A stretch of DNA of 64,000 bases. It comes from Picosynechococcus sp. PCC 7002. GTDB lineage: Bacteria > Cyanobacteriota > Cyanobacteriia > Cyanobacteriales > MRBY01. A program made the position numbers and the translations under genes. Location: NCBI RefSeq assembly GCF_963860125.1, contig NZ_CAWLFA010000001.1:2356001-2420000 (forward strand), in the 5' to 3' direction. This document shows positions 17,251 to 26,320 of the stretch, one piece after another; position 1 is the first letter of the stretch, and each line of letters begins with the position of its first letter. The notes under the pieces were generated by a model, which was not told the origin of the DNA, ran no database searches, and saw only the letters and a program-made list of their open reading frames with translations.

Positions 17251-18351
17251 ATGACCAAATTTTTAAACTATTGCCTATCTGTGGCTTTGGCGATCGCCGT
17301 TTGTTTTGGCGTGACCCAACCAGCCTCGGCTTTACCGCAACCGAGCTTTACCCTCGCCTCCCTCGCCCAAGGGGATGCGATCACTGATCCCGAAGCCATC
17401 CTCCGCTACGCCCTGCCCATTGAAAATCAGCCCATTCGCCGCCTCCAGGACAGCATGGAATTTATGTCCAAGGATCTACGGGCGAAACGCTGGGGGCCGA
17501 TTGCTGCCAATGCCAAGAAAGCCAGCCGCGTCCTCTCCATTAGCCAAGATGGCATCCTCGAAGATGTCGTACCGAGCTTTAAGGAACAGGCCCAAACGCT
17601 CCTGAGCGAAATGGAACAGGATGTCGCCACCATGAGAGAGGCGATCGCCGCCAAAGACCGTGAAGTGATCTGGACAAAACGTCGGGAAATCCTCAACAAA
17701 GTCGGTACGATCGAAGAAAATATGATCGCCGAATATCCGACCACGATCCCCGAAGACTATGCCAATCTACCGCGCTTATTGGGTCGGGCCACCGTCGAAC
17801 TCGAAACCACCCAAGGGGACATTACCGTTGTCGTTGACGGTTACAACGCCCCGATTAATGCCGGAAACTTTGTTGATTTGGTGCAGCGGGGCTTCTATGA
17901 TGGCCTACCGTTTAACCGGGCTGAAGATCTCTACATTCTGCAAACGGGTGATCCTGAAGGTGATGCCGATGGTTTCATTGACCCGAAAACCAATGAATAT
18001 CGCGCCATCCCCATGGAAATTATGCTCACTGGCGACCACGAAGCGACCTATGGGGCAACCCTAGAAGACCTCGGCATTTACCTAGCAGAGATCAATCTTC
18101 CTTTTAATGCCTATGGTGCCTTGGCCCTGGCCCGTCCCGCCGATGATGCCAATGGTGGTTCTTCCCAGATTTTCTTCTTCAAATTTGATAATGAATTAGC
18201 GCCGCCCGGATTTAACTTGATGGATGGTCGTTACTCTGTGTTTGGCTATACCGTCGCTGGCCAGGATGTTCTTGAAAGCCTCAGCAAAGCTGACAAGATC
18301 ATTACGGCTAAAGTTGTTAATGGCTCTGAAAATTTAGTTGTCCCCAACTAG
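17251..18351 (+). CDS. lumenal/periplasmic cyclophilin-type peptidyl-prolyl isomerase (TLP40/CYP38-like)
   Basis: The 366-aa protein has a signal peptide ending ASA (residue ~27). A helical N-terminal domain follows (residues ~40-165), rich in Lys/Glu and including RRLQDSMEFMSKDLRAKRWG. The C-terminal half is a divergent cyclophilin domain with GNFVDLVQRGFYDGLPFNRAE, GGSSQIFFF and DGRYSVFGYTVAGQDVL. Helical domain plus cyclophilin is the layout of spinach TLP40 and Arabidopsis CYP38, which assist photosystem II assembly. Catalytic isomerase residues are only partly conserved. A strong terminator follows. Confidence 0.88.
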   Translation: MTKFLNYCLSVALAIAVCFGVTQPASALPQPSFTLASLAQGDAITDPEAILRYALPIENQPIRRLQDSMEFMSKDLRAKRWGPIAANAKKASRVLSISQDGILEDVVPSFKEQAQTLLSEMEQDVATMREAIAAKDREVIWTKRREILNKVGTIEENMIAEYPTTIPEDYANLPRLLGRATVELETTQGDITVVVDGYNAPINAGNFVDLVQRGFYDGLPFNRAEDLYILQTGDPEGDADGFIDPKTNEYRAIPMEIMLTGDHEATYGATLEDLGIYLAEINLPFNAYGALALARPADDANGGSSQIFFFKFDNELAPPGFNLMDGRYSVFGYTVAGQDVLESLSKADKIITAKVVNGSENLVVPN

Positions 18352-18381
18352 ACCGATCACCCTTTAATTTTTCGATTTAAA

Positions 18382-18415
18382 AAACACCCTTTACCAACAA
18401 CGGTTTGGGGTGTTT
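18382..18415 (+). terminator. rho-independent terminator after the cyclophilin gene
   Basis: AAACACCC (18382-18389) and GGGTGTTT (18408-18415) form a perfect 8-bp stem with an 18-nt loop. The palindrome has A-rich DNA on one side and T-rich on the other, so it may also end the convergent DUF805 gene. Confidence 0.82.
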
Positions 18416-18442
18416 ATCCTTTTGCAGGTTAGTTTTTAAAAG

Positions 18443-18820
18443 TTATGCCATCGTGTCAGCACTATACTGATTAGGGCCCGGTTGACTATCAGAAGCAAAG
18501 AAGACAATTAAGACAATTACACCAATAATCGGTACAAATCCAATTAAGAGCCACCAACCACTGCGGCCAGTATCATGCAAACGCCTGATGCTAAGGGCTA
18601 TTCCAGGTAAAATAAAGGCTAAGGAATAGATAATACTAACCAAAGAGGCGATCGCCCCAAGAAATGTTTCCTGGAAAACACCCAAGACAAGGGAAATCAA
18701 AAGGTTGATGATAAAAACATACCAGAATTCTTTGCGGCGAGCTCTACCACTAAAGTTTGTATAATTTTGCCAAGCCTTAATGTAATAATCGATAAATTCT
18801 TCAAATATACTTTTATCCAT
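18443..18820 (-). CDS. DUF805 family membrane protein
   Basis: The 125-aa protein matches DUF805. The basic motif NFSGRARRKEFWYV precedes the first helix, three further hydrophobic helices follow, and the conserved RRLHDTGRSGWWLLI loop sits before the last helix pair. The C-terminal tail SQPGPNQYSADTMA resembles the family's GPNxYG ending. These inner-membrane proteins are widespread and of unknown function. It is convergent with the cyclophilin gene, sharing the palindromic terminator between them. Confidence 0.85.
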   Translation of the reverse strand: MDKSIFEEFIDYYIKAWQNYTNFSGRARRKEFWYVFIINLLISLVLGVFQETFLGAIASLVSIIYSLAFILPGIALSIRRLHDTGRSGWWLLIGFVPIIGVIVLIVFFASDSQPGPNQYSADTMA

Positions 18821-19063
18821 TGTTTTATTATTGTATTAACAATTGATTGGGCTTTTATTCTACATAAAAGATTCATAAAGAATTCAAGTCAATGCTAAAA
18901 GTCAACATTTTGTAATTATTAAATTGACACAAAAACAACAAGGTGACGGAAGCGTGAATTAAATGCTTTTCCATGCAATATACCTTTGAAATACAAGATG
19001 TTCTGGGCTAATGATCGCCTTCAAAAATTTAAAGACTCTTGATATTTCTGATGACAGAGGTCA

Positions 19064-20689
19064 ATGCCTGTTAGCATCTGTAGAGATTATCTAGACATGC
19101 CTTTGGTCATGATTGTTTTAGCAGAACTTGCAGAAGCGGCGATTTCAACAAACTTGCAACAGTTTGTGTTGGTTTTATCGATCTCCCTAACCGTTGCAAC
19201 CTTTTCACGGATTTTTAGTTGGTTGCGCCAAATCCCCTATACCCTCTTGTTGGTGATTGTGGGGCTGGGTTTGGCTTTTATTAATGTGCGTTTAGTGAAT
19301 CTTTCGCCGGAGCTAATCCTTGAAATTTTCCTCCCACCGCTCTTGTTTGAAGCTGCTTGGAATATTCGTTGGCGCGAACTCCAGAAACAATGGTTACCGA
19401 TTGCGTTGTTTGCCTTGGCTGGGGTGGCGATCGCCATCTTTGGGATTGGCTTTGCCCTCAGTCAGTGGACGAGCTTGGCCCTGAGTTCTGCCTTGTTAGC
19501 GGGGGCGGCCCTCTCGGCGACGGATCCGGTGTCGGTGGTGGCTTTATTCCGGGAGTTGGGGGCCAGTAAAAAACTCACGATGGTGATGGAAGGGGAAAGC
19601 CTCTTTAACGATGGAGTCGCAGTCGTAGCGTTTCTGTTGCTGGTGGGAATTCCCCTCGGTACCCAGACTTTTTCGATGTCGGCGACGGTGGCAACTTTCC
19701 TGGTCTTTGTGGGCATTGGTGTCGGCTTCGGTTGTTTGATTGGTTTTGGCATTTCTTTCTTAACCCAACGCTTCGATATTCCCCTCGTGGAGCAATCTTT
19801 AACCCTGGTATCGGCCTATGGTACTTACCTTTTGACGGAGGAGTTGGGCGGTTCTGGGGTGATTGCGGTGGTGACTGTGGGGATGATTTTGGGGAATTTT
19901 GGTTCGAATATTGGCATGAATCCCCGTACCCGCCTAGTTGTTTCGGAATTCTGGGAATTTCTCGCGTTTTTTGTGAATTCGATTGTATTTCTGCTGATTG
20001 GTGATCAGGTCAATTTTGGCACCCTGGGGGAAAGCTTAGATGCAATTTTTGTGGCGATCGCCGCTGTGTTGGTGACGCGAGCCATTTCCGTCTATGGTTT
20101 GGGTTGGCTCTCCAATCAATTTAGTAATAATCCCCTGAGCTTTTCTGAACAAACGGTGCTGTGGTGGGGCGGTCTGCGGGGATCAGTTTCCATTGCCGTG
20201 GCCTTGAGCGTGCCTGTAGTGCTCGGCGATCGCCAAGAAATCATCAACATCATTTTTGGGGTGGTGCTATTCACCCTCCTGGTACAGGGCTTGACAACCC
20301 AGTGGGTTCTAGAAAAACTCGATTTAATTGGTGATCAACCGATTCGTCAGAAATATTCCGAGTATCTTGCCCGTCGTGTCGCCCTCAAACGAGTGTTAAA
20401 TTACCTCGACCAGTTAAACCTCGCTGCCGATGTGGACGAGGAATTCTACCGCTATGAACGGGATCTCGTCGAAGGGGAATTAGAAACCATCGAAGAAAAA
20501 ATCGAAAAACTCAAAAGTAGCCATCCCCAACTGCAAGAACTGGATATGAAGCAGTTGCGCGATACCCTCCTGGATATCGAGGCGGACACCTATGCCGAAT
20601 TTATCCGGGTGGGCCGTTTAAATAAAGATCTTTCGCCCCTACTCCAGGAGACCTTGATCAAAGCCACCGAAAAAACAATTCAGAGTTAA
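19064..20689 (+). CDS. Na+/H+ antiporter, CPA1 (NhaP) family
   Basis: The 541-aa antiporter has about 12 membrane helices (residues ~15-415) and a ~120-residue cytoplasmic tail predicted as helical and coiled (EELETIEEKIEKLKSS region). The ion-site motif GAALSATDPVSVVALFRELG carries the conserved Asp, and GESLFNDGVAVVAF a second. GGSGVIAVVTVGMILGN and WWGGLRGSVSIAVALSVP are other CPA1 signatures. It exports sodium for protons and helps salt and pH tolerance. The start at 19064 is uncertain: an ATG at 19097 would remove 11 residues. Confidence 0.9.
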   Translation: MPVSICRDYLDMPLVMIVLAELAEAAISTNLQQFVLVLSISLTVATFSRIFSWLRQIPYTLLLVIVGLGLAFINVRLVNLSPELILEIFLPPLLFEAAWNIRWRELQKQWLPIALFALAGVAIAIFGIGFALSQWTSLALSSALLAGAALSATDPVSVVALFRELGASKKLTMVMEGESLFNDGVAVVAFLLLVGIPLGTQTFSMSATVATFLVFVGIGVGFGCLIGFGISFLTQRFDIPLVEQSLTLVSAYGTYLLTEELGGSGVIAVVTVGMILGNFGSNIGMNPRTRLVVSEFWEFLAFFVNSIVFLLIGDQVNFGTLGESLDAIFVAIAAVLVTRAISVYGLGWLSNQFSNNPLSFSEQTVLWWGGLRGSVSIAVALSVPVVLGDRQEIINIIFGVVLFTLLVQGLTTQWVLEKLDLIGDQPIRQKYSEYLARRVALKRVLNYLDQLNLAADVDEEFYRYERDLVEGELETIEEKIEKLKSSHPQLQELDMKQLRDTLLDIEADTYAEFIRVGRLNKDLSPLLQETLIKATEKTIQS

Positions 20690-20781
20690 CCTCCCTTTGC
20701 AAAACAAATCATCACGATAAACGACAGGGCCAAGCCAGGGCTAAGGAGGGTCGCCAGGGTTAAAAGTTCTTCGCCGGACAT
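20686..20781 (-). CDS. 31-aa hydrophobic microprotein
   Basis: A short frame reads from the ATG at 20779-20781 to a TAA at 20686-20688, overlapping the end of the antiporter gene by 4 nt in convergent orientation. The product starts MSGEELLTLATLLSPGLAL and ends with the hydrophobic FIVMICFAKGG, so it is one membrane helix with almost no soluble part. A good ribosome site (GAAGG, 7-nt spacer) precedes the start. It looks like the very small subunits of photosynthetic complexes, but I cannot match it to a known one. Confidence 0.5.
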   Translation of the reverse strand: MSGEELLTLATLLSPGLALSFIVMICFAKGG

Positions 20782-20943
20782 AAAAATACCTTCAATTCAC
20801 GAGATTCCTTTTCACGTTAAAGGGTTTTTCGGGTGATCGCTAACAGGTTCATAGAAATTTAATTGTCTTGGAATTAAGCTGCCGTCGCCGCAAAAAAGCT
20901 TGTGTTAGACTCTCCAACAGCATTTTTCGGGAGAGAAAAACCC

Positions 20944-22479
20944 ATGACCGTCGGGATTTGGGTACTGGGGGATCAACTGTGGGCCACCCAGGCCGCCCTC
21001 CAACAACGGGAAGACCAACGCTCAACAACGCCGGTTCTGTTGATCGAAGCGGCAGACTATGCCCGCCAACGGCCCTACCACGGTCAAAAGTTGGTGCTGG
21101 TTTGGTCGGCCATGCGTCACTTTGCCCAGGAGTTAGAACAGGCCGGCTGGTCTGTGCATTATGCGATCGCCGCTGATTTTCAAAGTGCCCTAACCGACTG
21201 GATTGCCACTGCGGGGATCACGGAATTGTGGGTGATGCAGCCGAGCGATCGCCCCTTTGAAACTTTTATCCAGACCTTAGATCTCCCCTGTTCCCTCAAG
21301 TTCATTCCTAATAATCACTTCCTGTGGTCGCGGGCAGAATTTCACAACTGGGCCAAGAATCGTAAACGCCTCGTCCTCGAAGACTTTTATCGGGCGGGTC
21401 GCAAACGGTTTAAGATCCTGCTCGATGAAGCACAGCAACCCCTTGGGGGTCAGTGGAACTTTGATAAAGACAACCGCAAACCGCCCAAGAAAGACCTCAA
21501 TCCTCCCCAACCGCTAACCTTTGCGCCCGATGAGCTGACCCAAGCCGTGATCAACCGGGTTAAAGCTTTAGGTCTTGTCACCTACGGGCAGCTTGAACTT
21601 TTCCGTTGGGCCGTGACCCGCACCCAAGCCCTCCAGGTCTTTGAGCATTTCCTCGCTACGGGCTTAGAAAAATTTGGCACCTTCCAAGATGCGATGGTCA
21701 CGGGGGAATATACCCTCTGGCATGGTCTGATTTCGCCCTATCTCAATCTGGGTCTGTTGCATCCCTGGGAATTGATCAAAAAAGCAGAGGCAATCCGAGA
21801 ACAAAAGGCGATCGCCCTCAATAATCTCGAAGGTTTTATCCGGCAAATTTTGGGCTGGCGGGAATATCTCCATGGTCTTTACCATTACGTGGGCGCTGAT
21901 TATGCCCAGAAAAACCATTTCAACCACCAACAGCCCCTGCCCGATTTTTATTGGGACAGCCGCAAAACCGATCTCAACTGCCTCAAACAAGTCTTACAAC
22001 AAGTAGAACAAACGGGCTATGCCCACCATATCCAACGCTTGATGATCCTCAGCAATTTTGCCTTGATCTTGGGGGTCAAGCCTCAGGCCCTAGAAGCTTG
22101 GTTTCACGCCGCGTTTATCGATGCCTACGATTGGGTAATGCAAACCAATGTCATCGGCATGGGGCAGTTTGCTGACGGGGGAATCCTTGCCAGTAAGCCC
22201 TACGCTGCCTCGGCCAACTACATCAATAAAATGAGTGATTACTGCCGCGACTGTCGCTACCACAAAGGCGATCGCCACGGAGAAAATGCCTGTCCTTTCA
22301 ATACCCTCTACTGGCACTTCCTCGACCGTCACCAAGGTCAACTCCGCAGCCAAGGTCGGATGAATTTAATCCTCAAAAATTTAGAACGGCTCTCCCCAGA
22401 TGAATTGCAGGCCATCCGCGCCCAGGGCCAAACTTGGCAAAACCGCCTAAAGCCCGCTCCACAAGGGGAACTACCATAG
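20944..22479 (+). CDS. iron-sulfur photolyase/cryptochrome (FeS-BCP, PhrB/CryB-type)
   Basis: The 511-aa flavoprotein belongs to the bacterial (6-4) photolyase branch, which carries a 4Fe-4S cluster. The start at the ATG at 20944 follows GGGAGAG; an in-frame ATG 14 codons earlier is less likely. Four cysteines, C346, C434, C437 and C450, have the same spacing as the cluster ligands in Agrobacterium PhrB. The N-terminal Rossmann part (GIWVLGDQLW, PSDRPFET) would bind the antenna pigment, and the C-terminal helical part with LGWREYLHGLYHY binds FAD. It probably repairs UV (6-4) lesions with light, though a photosensor role is possible. Confidence 0.9.
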   Translation: MTVGIWVLGDQLWATQAALQQREDQRSTTPVLLIEAADYARQRPYHGQKLVLVWSAMRHFAQELEQAGWSVHYAIAADFQSALTDWIATAGITELWVMQPSDRPFETFIQTLDLPCSLKFIPNNHFLWSRAEFHNWAKNRKRLVLEDFYRAGRKRFKILLDEAQQPLGGQWNFDKDNRKPPKKDLNPPQPLTFAPDELTQAVINRVKALGLVTYGQLELFRWAVTRTQALQVFEHFLATGLEKFGTFQDAMVTGEYTLWHGLISPYLNLGLLHPWELIKKAEAIREQKAIALNNLEGFIRQILGWREYLHGLYHYVGADYAQKNHFNHQQPLPDFYWDSRKTDLNCLKQVLQQVEQTGYAHHIQRLMILSNFALILGVKPQALEAWFHAAFIDAYDWVMQTNVIGMGQFADGGILASKPYAASANYINKMSDYCRDCRYHKGDRHGENACPFNTLYWHFLDRHQGQLRSQGRMNLILKNLERLSPDELQAIRAQGQTWQNRLKPAPQGELP

Positions 22480-22711
22480 GCGATCGCCACCGATTGTTCG
22501 CCATAACCACTTCATAAAAATCATAAAAATCAGGGAACTTTTTTTGCCCATTGATATTTTTCTTTATATTTTTCTTAGAAAGAAAAGTACATCAATATTG
22601 CTTTTTTGAAAAATTAGTAAAAATCGAAAAAAACACGGGAAAATCGATCAAGGCGCGACTACAATACCCCATAATGACAACATCTTTTGTGTGAGGCGAT
22701 AGAAAGTAGAT

Positions 22712-23182
22712 ATGGCAGTTGCACCTCGACCCTGGCAGGTTTCCCCCTCCCGTCCGCAAAAATCCAGACCCCTCAAAGTGGTAGAGTCCAAGGTTCGCAG
22801 CTTGCCAGCGCGGCCAGAACAGCCCTCTACAACCCCTTTGGTACAAACGCTCCGAATCAGTAAGCAGGTGACCCAATGGGTGGCGATCGCCGCCGTGACA
22901 ACGGCCATGGGTTTATATGCCGGAAAAGCCTATTACCAAAAGGGCTGGAGTGAAGCGTTTAGTCACCTCCTCCAACTCCAAGATTACGAGGCAGATCTCA
23001 TCGCCACCAGTGCCAGCCTGGGAGAGTTTTTCCAACACCAGGCAGAGCAACCGACCGCAGGACTTGTGGCGCCAACCCCAGCCCACAGCGTTTATGTCAA
23101 AACGCCTACCCAGGTCTCTCTCCCCGCCGCGCCCCAAGATACTCTCCCCCACGTCCGCGAACAATCTCCCATTGGCTATTAA
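22712..23182 (+). CDS. bitopic membrane protein next to ftsI, FtsL-like in layout
   Basis: The 156-aa protein has a basic, Pro-rich cytoplasmic segment (1-~52), one membrane helix (~53-72, WVAIAAVTTAMGLYAGKAYY) and a periplasmic tail (~75-156). The tail starts with a helical stretch and ends Pro-rich. Size, topology and position directly before the division transpeptidase gene match FtsL of other bacteria, although FtsL sequences are too variable to confirm by eye. The gap to ftsI is 60 nt. The function is inferred from context only. Confidence 0.65.
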   Translation: MAVAPRPWQVSPSRPQKSRPLKVVESKVRSLPARPEQPSTTPLVQTLRISKQVTQWVAIAAVTTAMGLYAGKAYYQKGWSEAFSHLLQLQDYEADLIATSASLGEFFQHQAEQPTAGLVAPTPAHSVYVKTPTQVSLPAAPQDTLPHVREQSPIGY

Positions 23183-23242
23183 TCATTGGTTTCTTGGTAG
23201 AGTGTTGAGCAGATTTGCCCTTAGCAATCAGGGGTCAAACCG

Positions 23243-25168
23243 ATGACCATGCCTTCCCCCCACTCCCACCAACAACGACGGCAACTGTATCGGCGCAAGC
23301 AACAAGCCATCCGGTCTCGGCCGCCCGCACCGAAGCTGCTCCAACGGCGTTTATTCCTCATCTGGGGCATTTTTGTGGTGGGGTTATTGGCTTTGGCTGT
23401 CCGGGTGTTCTACCTACAGATCATTGACTACGACAAGCTAGGGGCGATCGCCCAGTCCCAGCATCAGATTACCCTCCGTCCCTATATTCCCCGACGCACC
23501 ATCGTTGACCGCGAAGGGAATATCCTGGCCCTAGACCGCATTTCCCATACCCTCTACGCCCACCCCGTCGGTTTCCGACTTCCCCAGGAGCTAGTAGACA
23601 ATCTCCCGGAGGCGATCGCCCCCACAGACCTCCCGAAGGCCGTTGCCCATTATCTCGCTCCTATTTTGGGGGATGTTTCCCCCGCAGACCTAGAGACCAC
23701 CTTACGCCGCCAAAAAAGCGGGATCTTGTTGCGGGCCAGCCTCGACGCCACCAAGGTCAGCGCCATTCGCCAATTACGTATTGATGGCCTGGAACTGGTG
23801 GAACGATACGGTCGGTTCTATCCCCAGGGGGACGCAACCGCAGAAATTACCGGCTATGTCCAAAAAGACGACCACCTGGGCCGGGCTGGCATTGAACTTG
23901 CCCAGGAAAGCTTAATCCAACGGGAGCCCATTTCCCTGAGTCTCCGGCGCAATGGCAATGGGGCGATCCTGCCGGGGAACCTCCAGGCAGAGGCGATGAA
24001 ATATGATGACTGGGAATTGGAACTGTCCCTCGATCTCCCCCTCCAAAAGGCCGCCCGCCAAGCCCTGCAAAAACAGATGGCTGCCTACAAAGCGAAACGG
24101 GGTGTTGTCATTGTCATGGATGCCCAGTCTGGGGAACTGCTGAGTCTGGTGACAGAACCCAACTACGATCCCAACAATTACGCCCAAGTTCAGCCTGAAA
24201 ATTATGGTGTTTTTAAAAATTGGGCAGTCACAGATCTCTATGAACCGGGGTCTACCTTTAAACCGATCAATGTCGCCCTCGCCCTCGATGCCGGGGTGAT
24301 TACCCCCAACACGTCAGTGAATGATCCGGGATCAATTCAGGTTGGCCCCCACCGGATGAAAAACTACAACGGTGCCGGAAACGGTGTGATTGATGTGGCG
24401 GGGATTTTGCGGGTTTCTAGTAATGTGGGGATGATTCAGTTGATGCAAAATCTGTCCCGGGATGATTATTATGACCGACTGCAAAGCTTGAGACTCACCA
24501 AGCCCACAGGCATTGATCTACCGGGGGAAGTGACAGGCACCCTCAAGAGTCGCGAAAAATTTACCGCTAGCCCCGTCGAAGCAGCCGTGAATTCCTTTGG
24601 CCAAGGGTTAACTGTGACGCCCATCAAGCTGGTGCAACTCCACGGGGCGATCGCCAATGGCGGTACCCTCGTCGAACCCCATCTGGTGCGGGGACTATTC
24701 AACAGCCAAGGAGAACCCCAAACCGTCACTCCCAAAGCAGAAATCCCCAACAGTGCCCAGCAGCTTGCGGCAACAACGACAGCCTCGGAGAACCCACAAA
24801 TTTTTTCCCCGGCGGTGGCGAGAACTGTACTCGACATGATGGAAACTGTTGTGGACGATGGCAGTGGCGAAAAATCAAAAATTGCCGGCTATCGGATTGG
24901 TGGGAAAACAGGCACGGCCCAAAAAGCGCGCAACGGCCAATATATTCCGGGAGCCTACATCACAAGCTTCGTCAGTATCTTCCCCATCGATAATCCCCGC
25001 TATGTGGTCTTTGCCGCTGCCGATGAACCCACAGAGCCCAATTCCTTTGGGGGGACTGTCGCCGCTCCCGTCGTTCATGATGTGCTCCAGGCCCTAATTG
25101 TCCGCGAAAAAATCCCTCCTACTGGCCCTACAGTGGTACCAGAAGATTCCACAGAAACATCCCCCTAA
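23243..25168 (+). CDS. ftsI: peptidoglycan transpeptidase FtsI (penicillin-binding protein 3-like)
   Basis: The 641-aa class B penicillin-binding protein cross-links septal peptidoglycan during cell division. A basic N-terminus precedes one membrane anchor (residues ~37-57). A PBP dimer domain follows (YIPRRTIVDREGNILALD), then the transpeptidase domain. The active-site motifs are clear: STFK with Ser337 and Lys340, SSN at 392-394 and KTG at 555-557. The C-terminus is short and Pro/Thr-rich. The preceding small gene may be its FtsL-like partner. Confidence 0.92.
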   Translation: MTMPSPHSHQQRRQLYRRKQQAIRSRPPAPKLLQRRLFLIWGIFVVGLLALAVRVFYLQIIDYDKLGAIAQSQHQITLRPYIPRRTIVDREGNILALDRISHTLYAHPVGFRLPQELVDNLPEAIAPTDLPKAVAHYLAPILGDVSPADLETTLRRQKSGILLRASLDATKVSAIRQLRIDGLELVERYGRFYPQGDATAEITGYVQKDDHLGRAGIELAQESLIQREPISLSLRRNGNGAILPGNLQAEAMKYDDWELELSLDLPLQKAARQALQKQMAAYKAKRGVVIVMDAQSGELLSLVTEPNYDPNNYAQVQPENYGVFKNWAVTDLYEPGSTFKPINVALALDAGVITPNTSVNDPGSIQVGPHRMKNYNGAGNGVIDVAGILRVSSNVGMIQLMQNLSRDDYYDRLQSLRLTKPTGIDLPGEVTGTLKSREKFTASPVEAAVNSFGQGLTVTPIKLVQLHGAIANGGTLVEPHLVRGLFNSQGEPQTVTPKAEIPNSAQQLAATTTASENPQIFSPAVARTVLDMMETVVDDGSGEKSKIAGYRIGGKTGTAQKARNGQYIPGAYITSFVSIFPIDNPRYVVFAAADEPTEPNSFGGTVAAPVVHDVLQALIVREKIPPTGPTVVPEDSTETSP

Positions 25169-25349
25169 GGAAAAACCAATTACAATTCCCGACACCGCGA
25201 TAATTGCAGGAATTTCTGGAGAAATTCTGTGTATCCCGCAACCGCTGGTTCCTTGAAGGGATACACTAATAGAGCACACAGGTTAAACTAATGTGCTGGC
25301 ACGCTTTGACCCAGGCTGCTCACCTTTATCTGCATTTTGTATCGACGCT

Positions 25350-26318
25350 ATGAGTCCCCGCAAACTAACCGACCATGACAAAGAAGAATTACTCGTTGCC
25401 TACCGTGAAACGGCAGAAACGACTTCTACTTTGGCGTCCCGCTATGGCGTGAGCAGCTCTACCATTAGTCGCTTTCTTAAGAGTCGTCTCAGTGCCAGTG
25501 AATATGAGGAATTGATCCAACGCAAACGCCTGGGTCGTGGCAACCGTGGGACAAAATCAATCCCCGAACCGGAGCCATCGACGGCTAAAACCGTGGAAAA
25601 ACCAAAGCTAGTTAAACGGGTTGAGACAGCTCCAGAATCCACCGATACAGCCGAGGACACGCCACCCAAAACGGAACGGCGGCGCACCAGACGTAAATCC
25701 CGTGACCCAGAGCCAGAGGCAATCCCAGAGCTTGATACTGCCGATGCGACGACGACAGTGGCCCTAGAGGATTCTGAGCCTGAACCAGAAGCTGCAACCT
25801 TTGAGGAGATCGAAATTAATCCGGATTTACTCGCTCTAGCCCAGGAAATTCAGTTGGGCGATCGCCAACAGGCCCTCAAGGAATTATTGGGGGAAGACAT
25901 CGGTGATGACGATGAATTTGATGATGATGACGACGATGAGGAATTTGATGATGATGACGACGACGATGAAGAATTTGATGTGACCCCGGTCGCCCACTCA
26001 GAAACGGTGGAAATTTTGCCCCTCGAAGCGGCTCAGTTCCCCCGCAATTGTTATGTGGTGACGGATCGTTTGTCGGAGTTGATCGCCCGGCCAATGCAGG
26101 ATTTTCAGGATTTAGGGGAAATTCCCGACGAAGAAATCAGCCAAAAAACCCTCCCCATTTTTGATAACCACCGTGTCGCCAAGCGGTTTATCCGGGGGCG
26201 CACCCAAAAAATCATCAAAATTCCCAATGGCGACCTTTTCCTCAAAACGAGCGGTTGTCTCGCAGCCAAAGGCATTACCCGCCTACTGCTCGATGGCAAG
26301 GTTTACCAACTCCGTTAG
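25350..26318 (+). CDS. HTH protein with Asp-rich low-complexity linker
   Basis: The 322-aa protein starts with a helix-turn-helix of resolvase/transposase type (residues ~5-50: LTDHDKEELLVAYRETAETT, then ASRYGVSSSTISRFLKSRLS). A basic/acidic disordered part follows, and then a nearly pure Asp/Glu stretch around residues 190-210 built from two copies of a D-rich motif ending EEFD. The C-terminal ~110 residues form a compact, strand-rich domain starting LPLEAAQFPRNCYVVTDRL. The start at the ATG at 25350 is chosen because upstream codons are not protein-like. It is probably a DNA-binding protein. The role is unknown. Confidence 0.78.
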   Translation: MSPRKLTDHDKEELLVAYRETAETTSTLASRYGVSSSTISRFLKSRLSASEYEELIQRKRLGRGNRGTKSIPEPEPSTAKTVEKPKLVKRVETAPESTDTAEDTPPKTERRRTRRKSRDPEPEAIPELDTADATTTVALEDSEPEPEAATFEEIEINPDLLALAQEIQLGDRQQALKELLGEDIGDDDEFDDDDDDEEFDDDDDDDEEFDVTPVAHSETVEILPLEAAQFPRNCYVVTDRLSELIARPMQDFQDLGEIPDEEISQKTLPIFDNHRVAKRFIRGRTQKIIKIPNGDLFLKTSGCLAAKGITRLLLDGKVYQLR

Positions 26319-26320
26319 GA

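Noticed and set aside
22480..22711. Gene in the AT-rich spacer after the photolyase
   Set aside because: Only short low-complexity frames (A/T runs) are present. It probably holds the promoter for the FtsL-like/ftsI pair (TACAAT near 22660).
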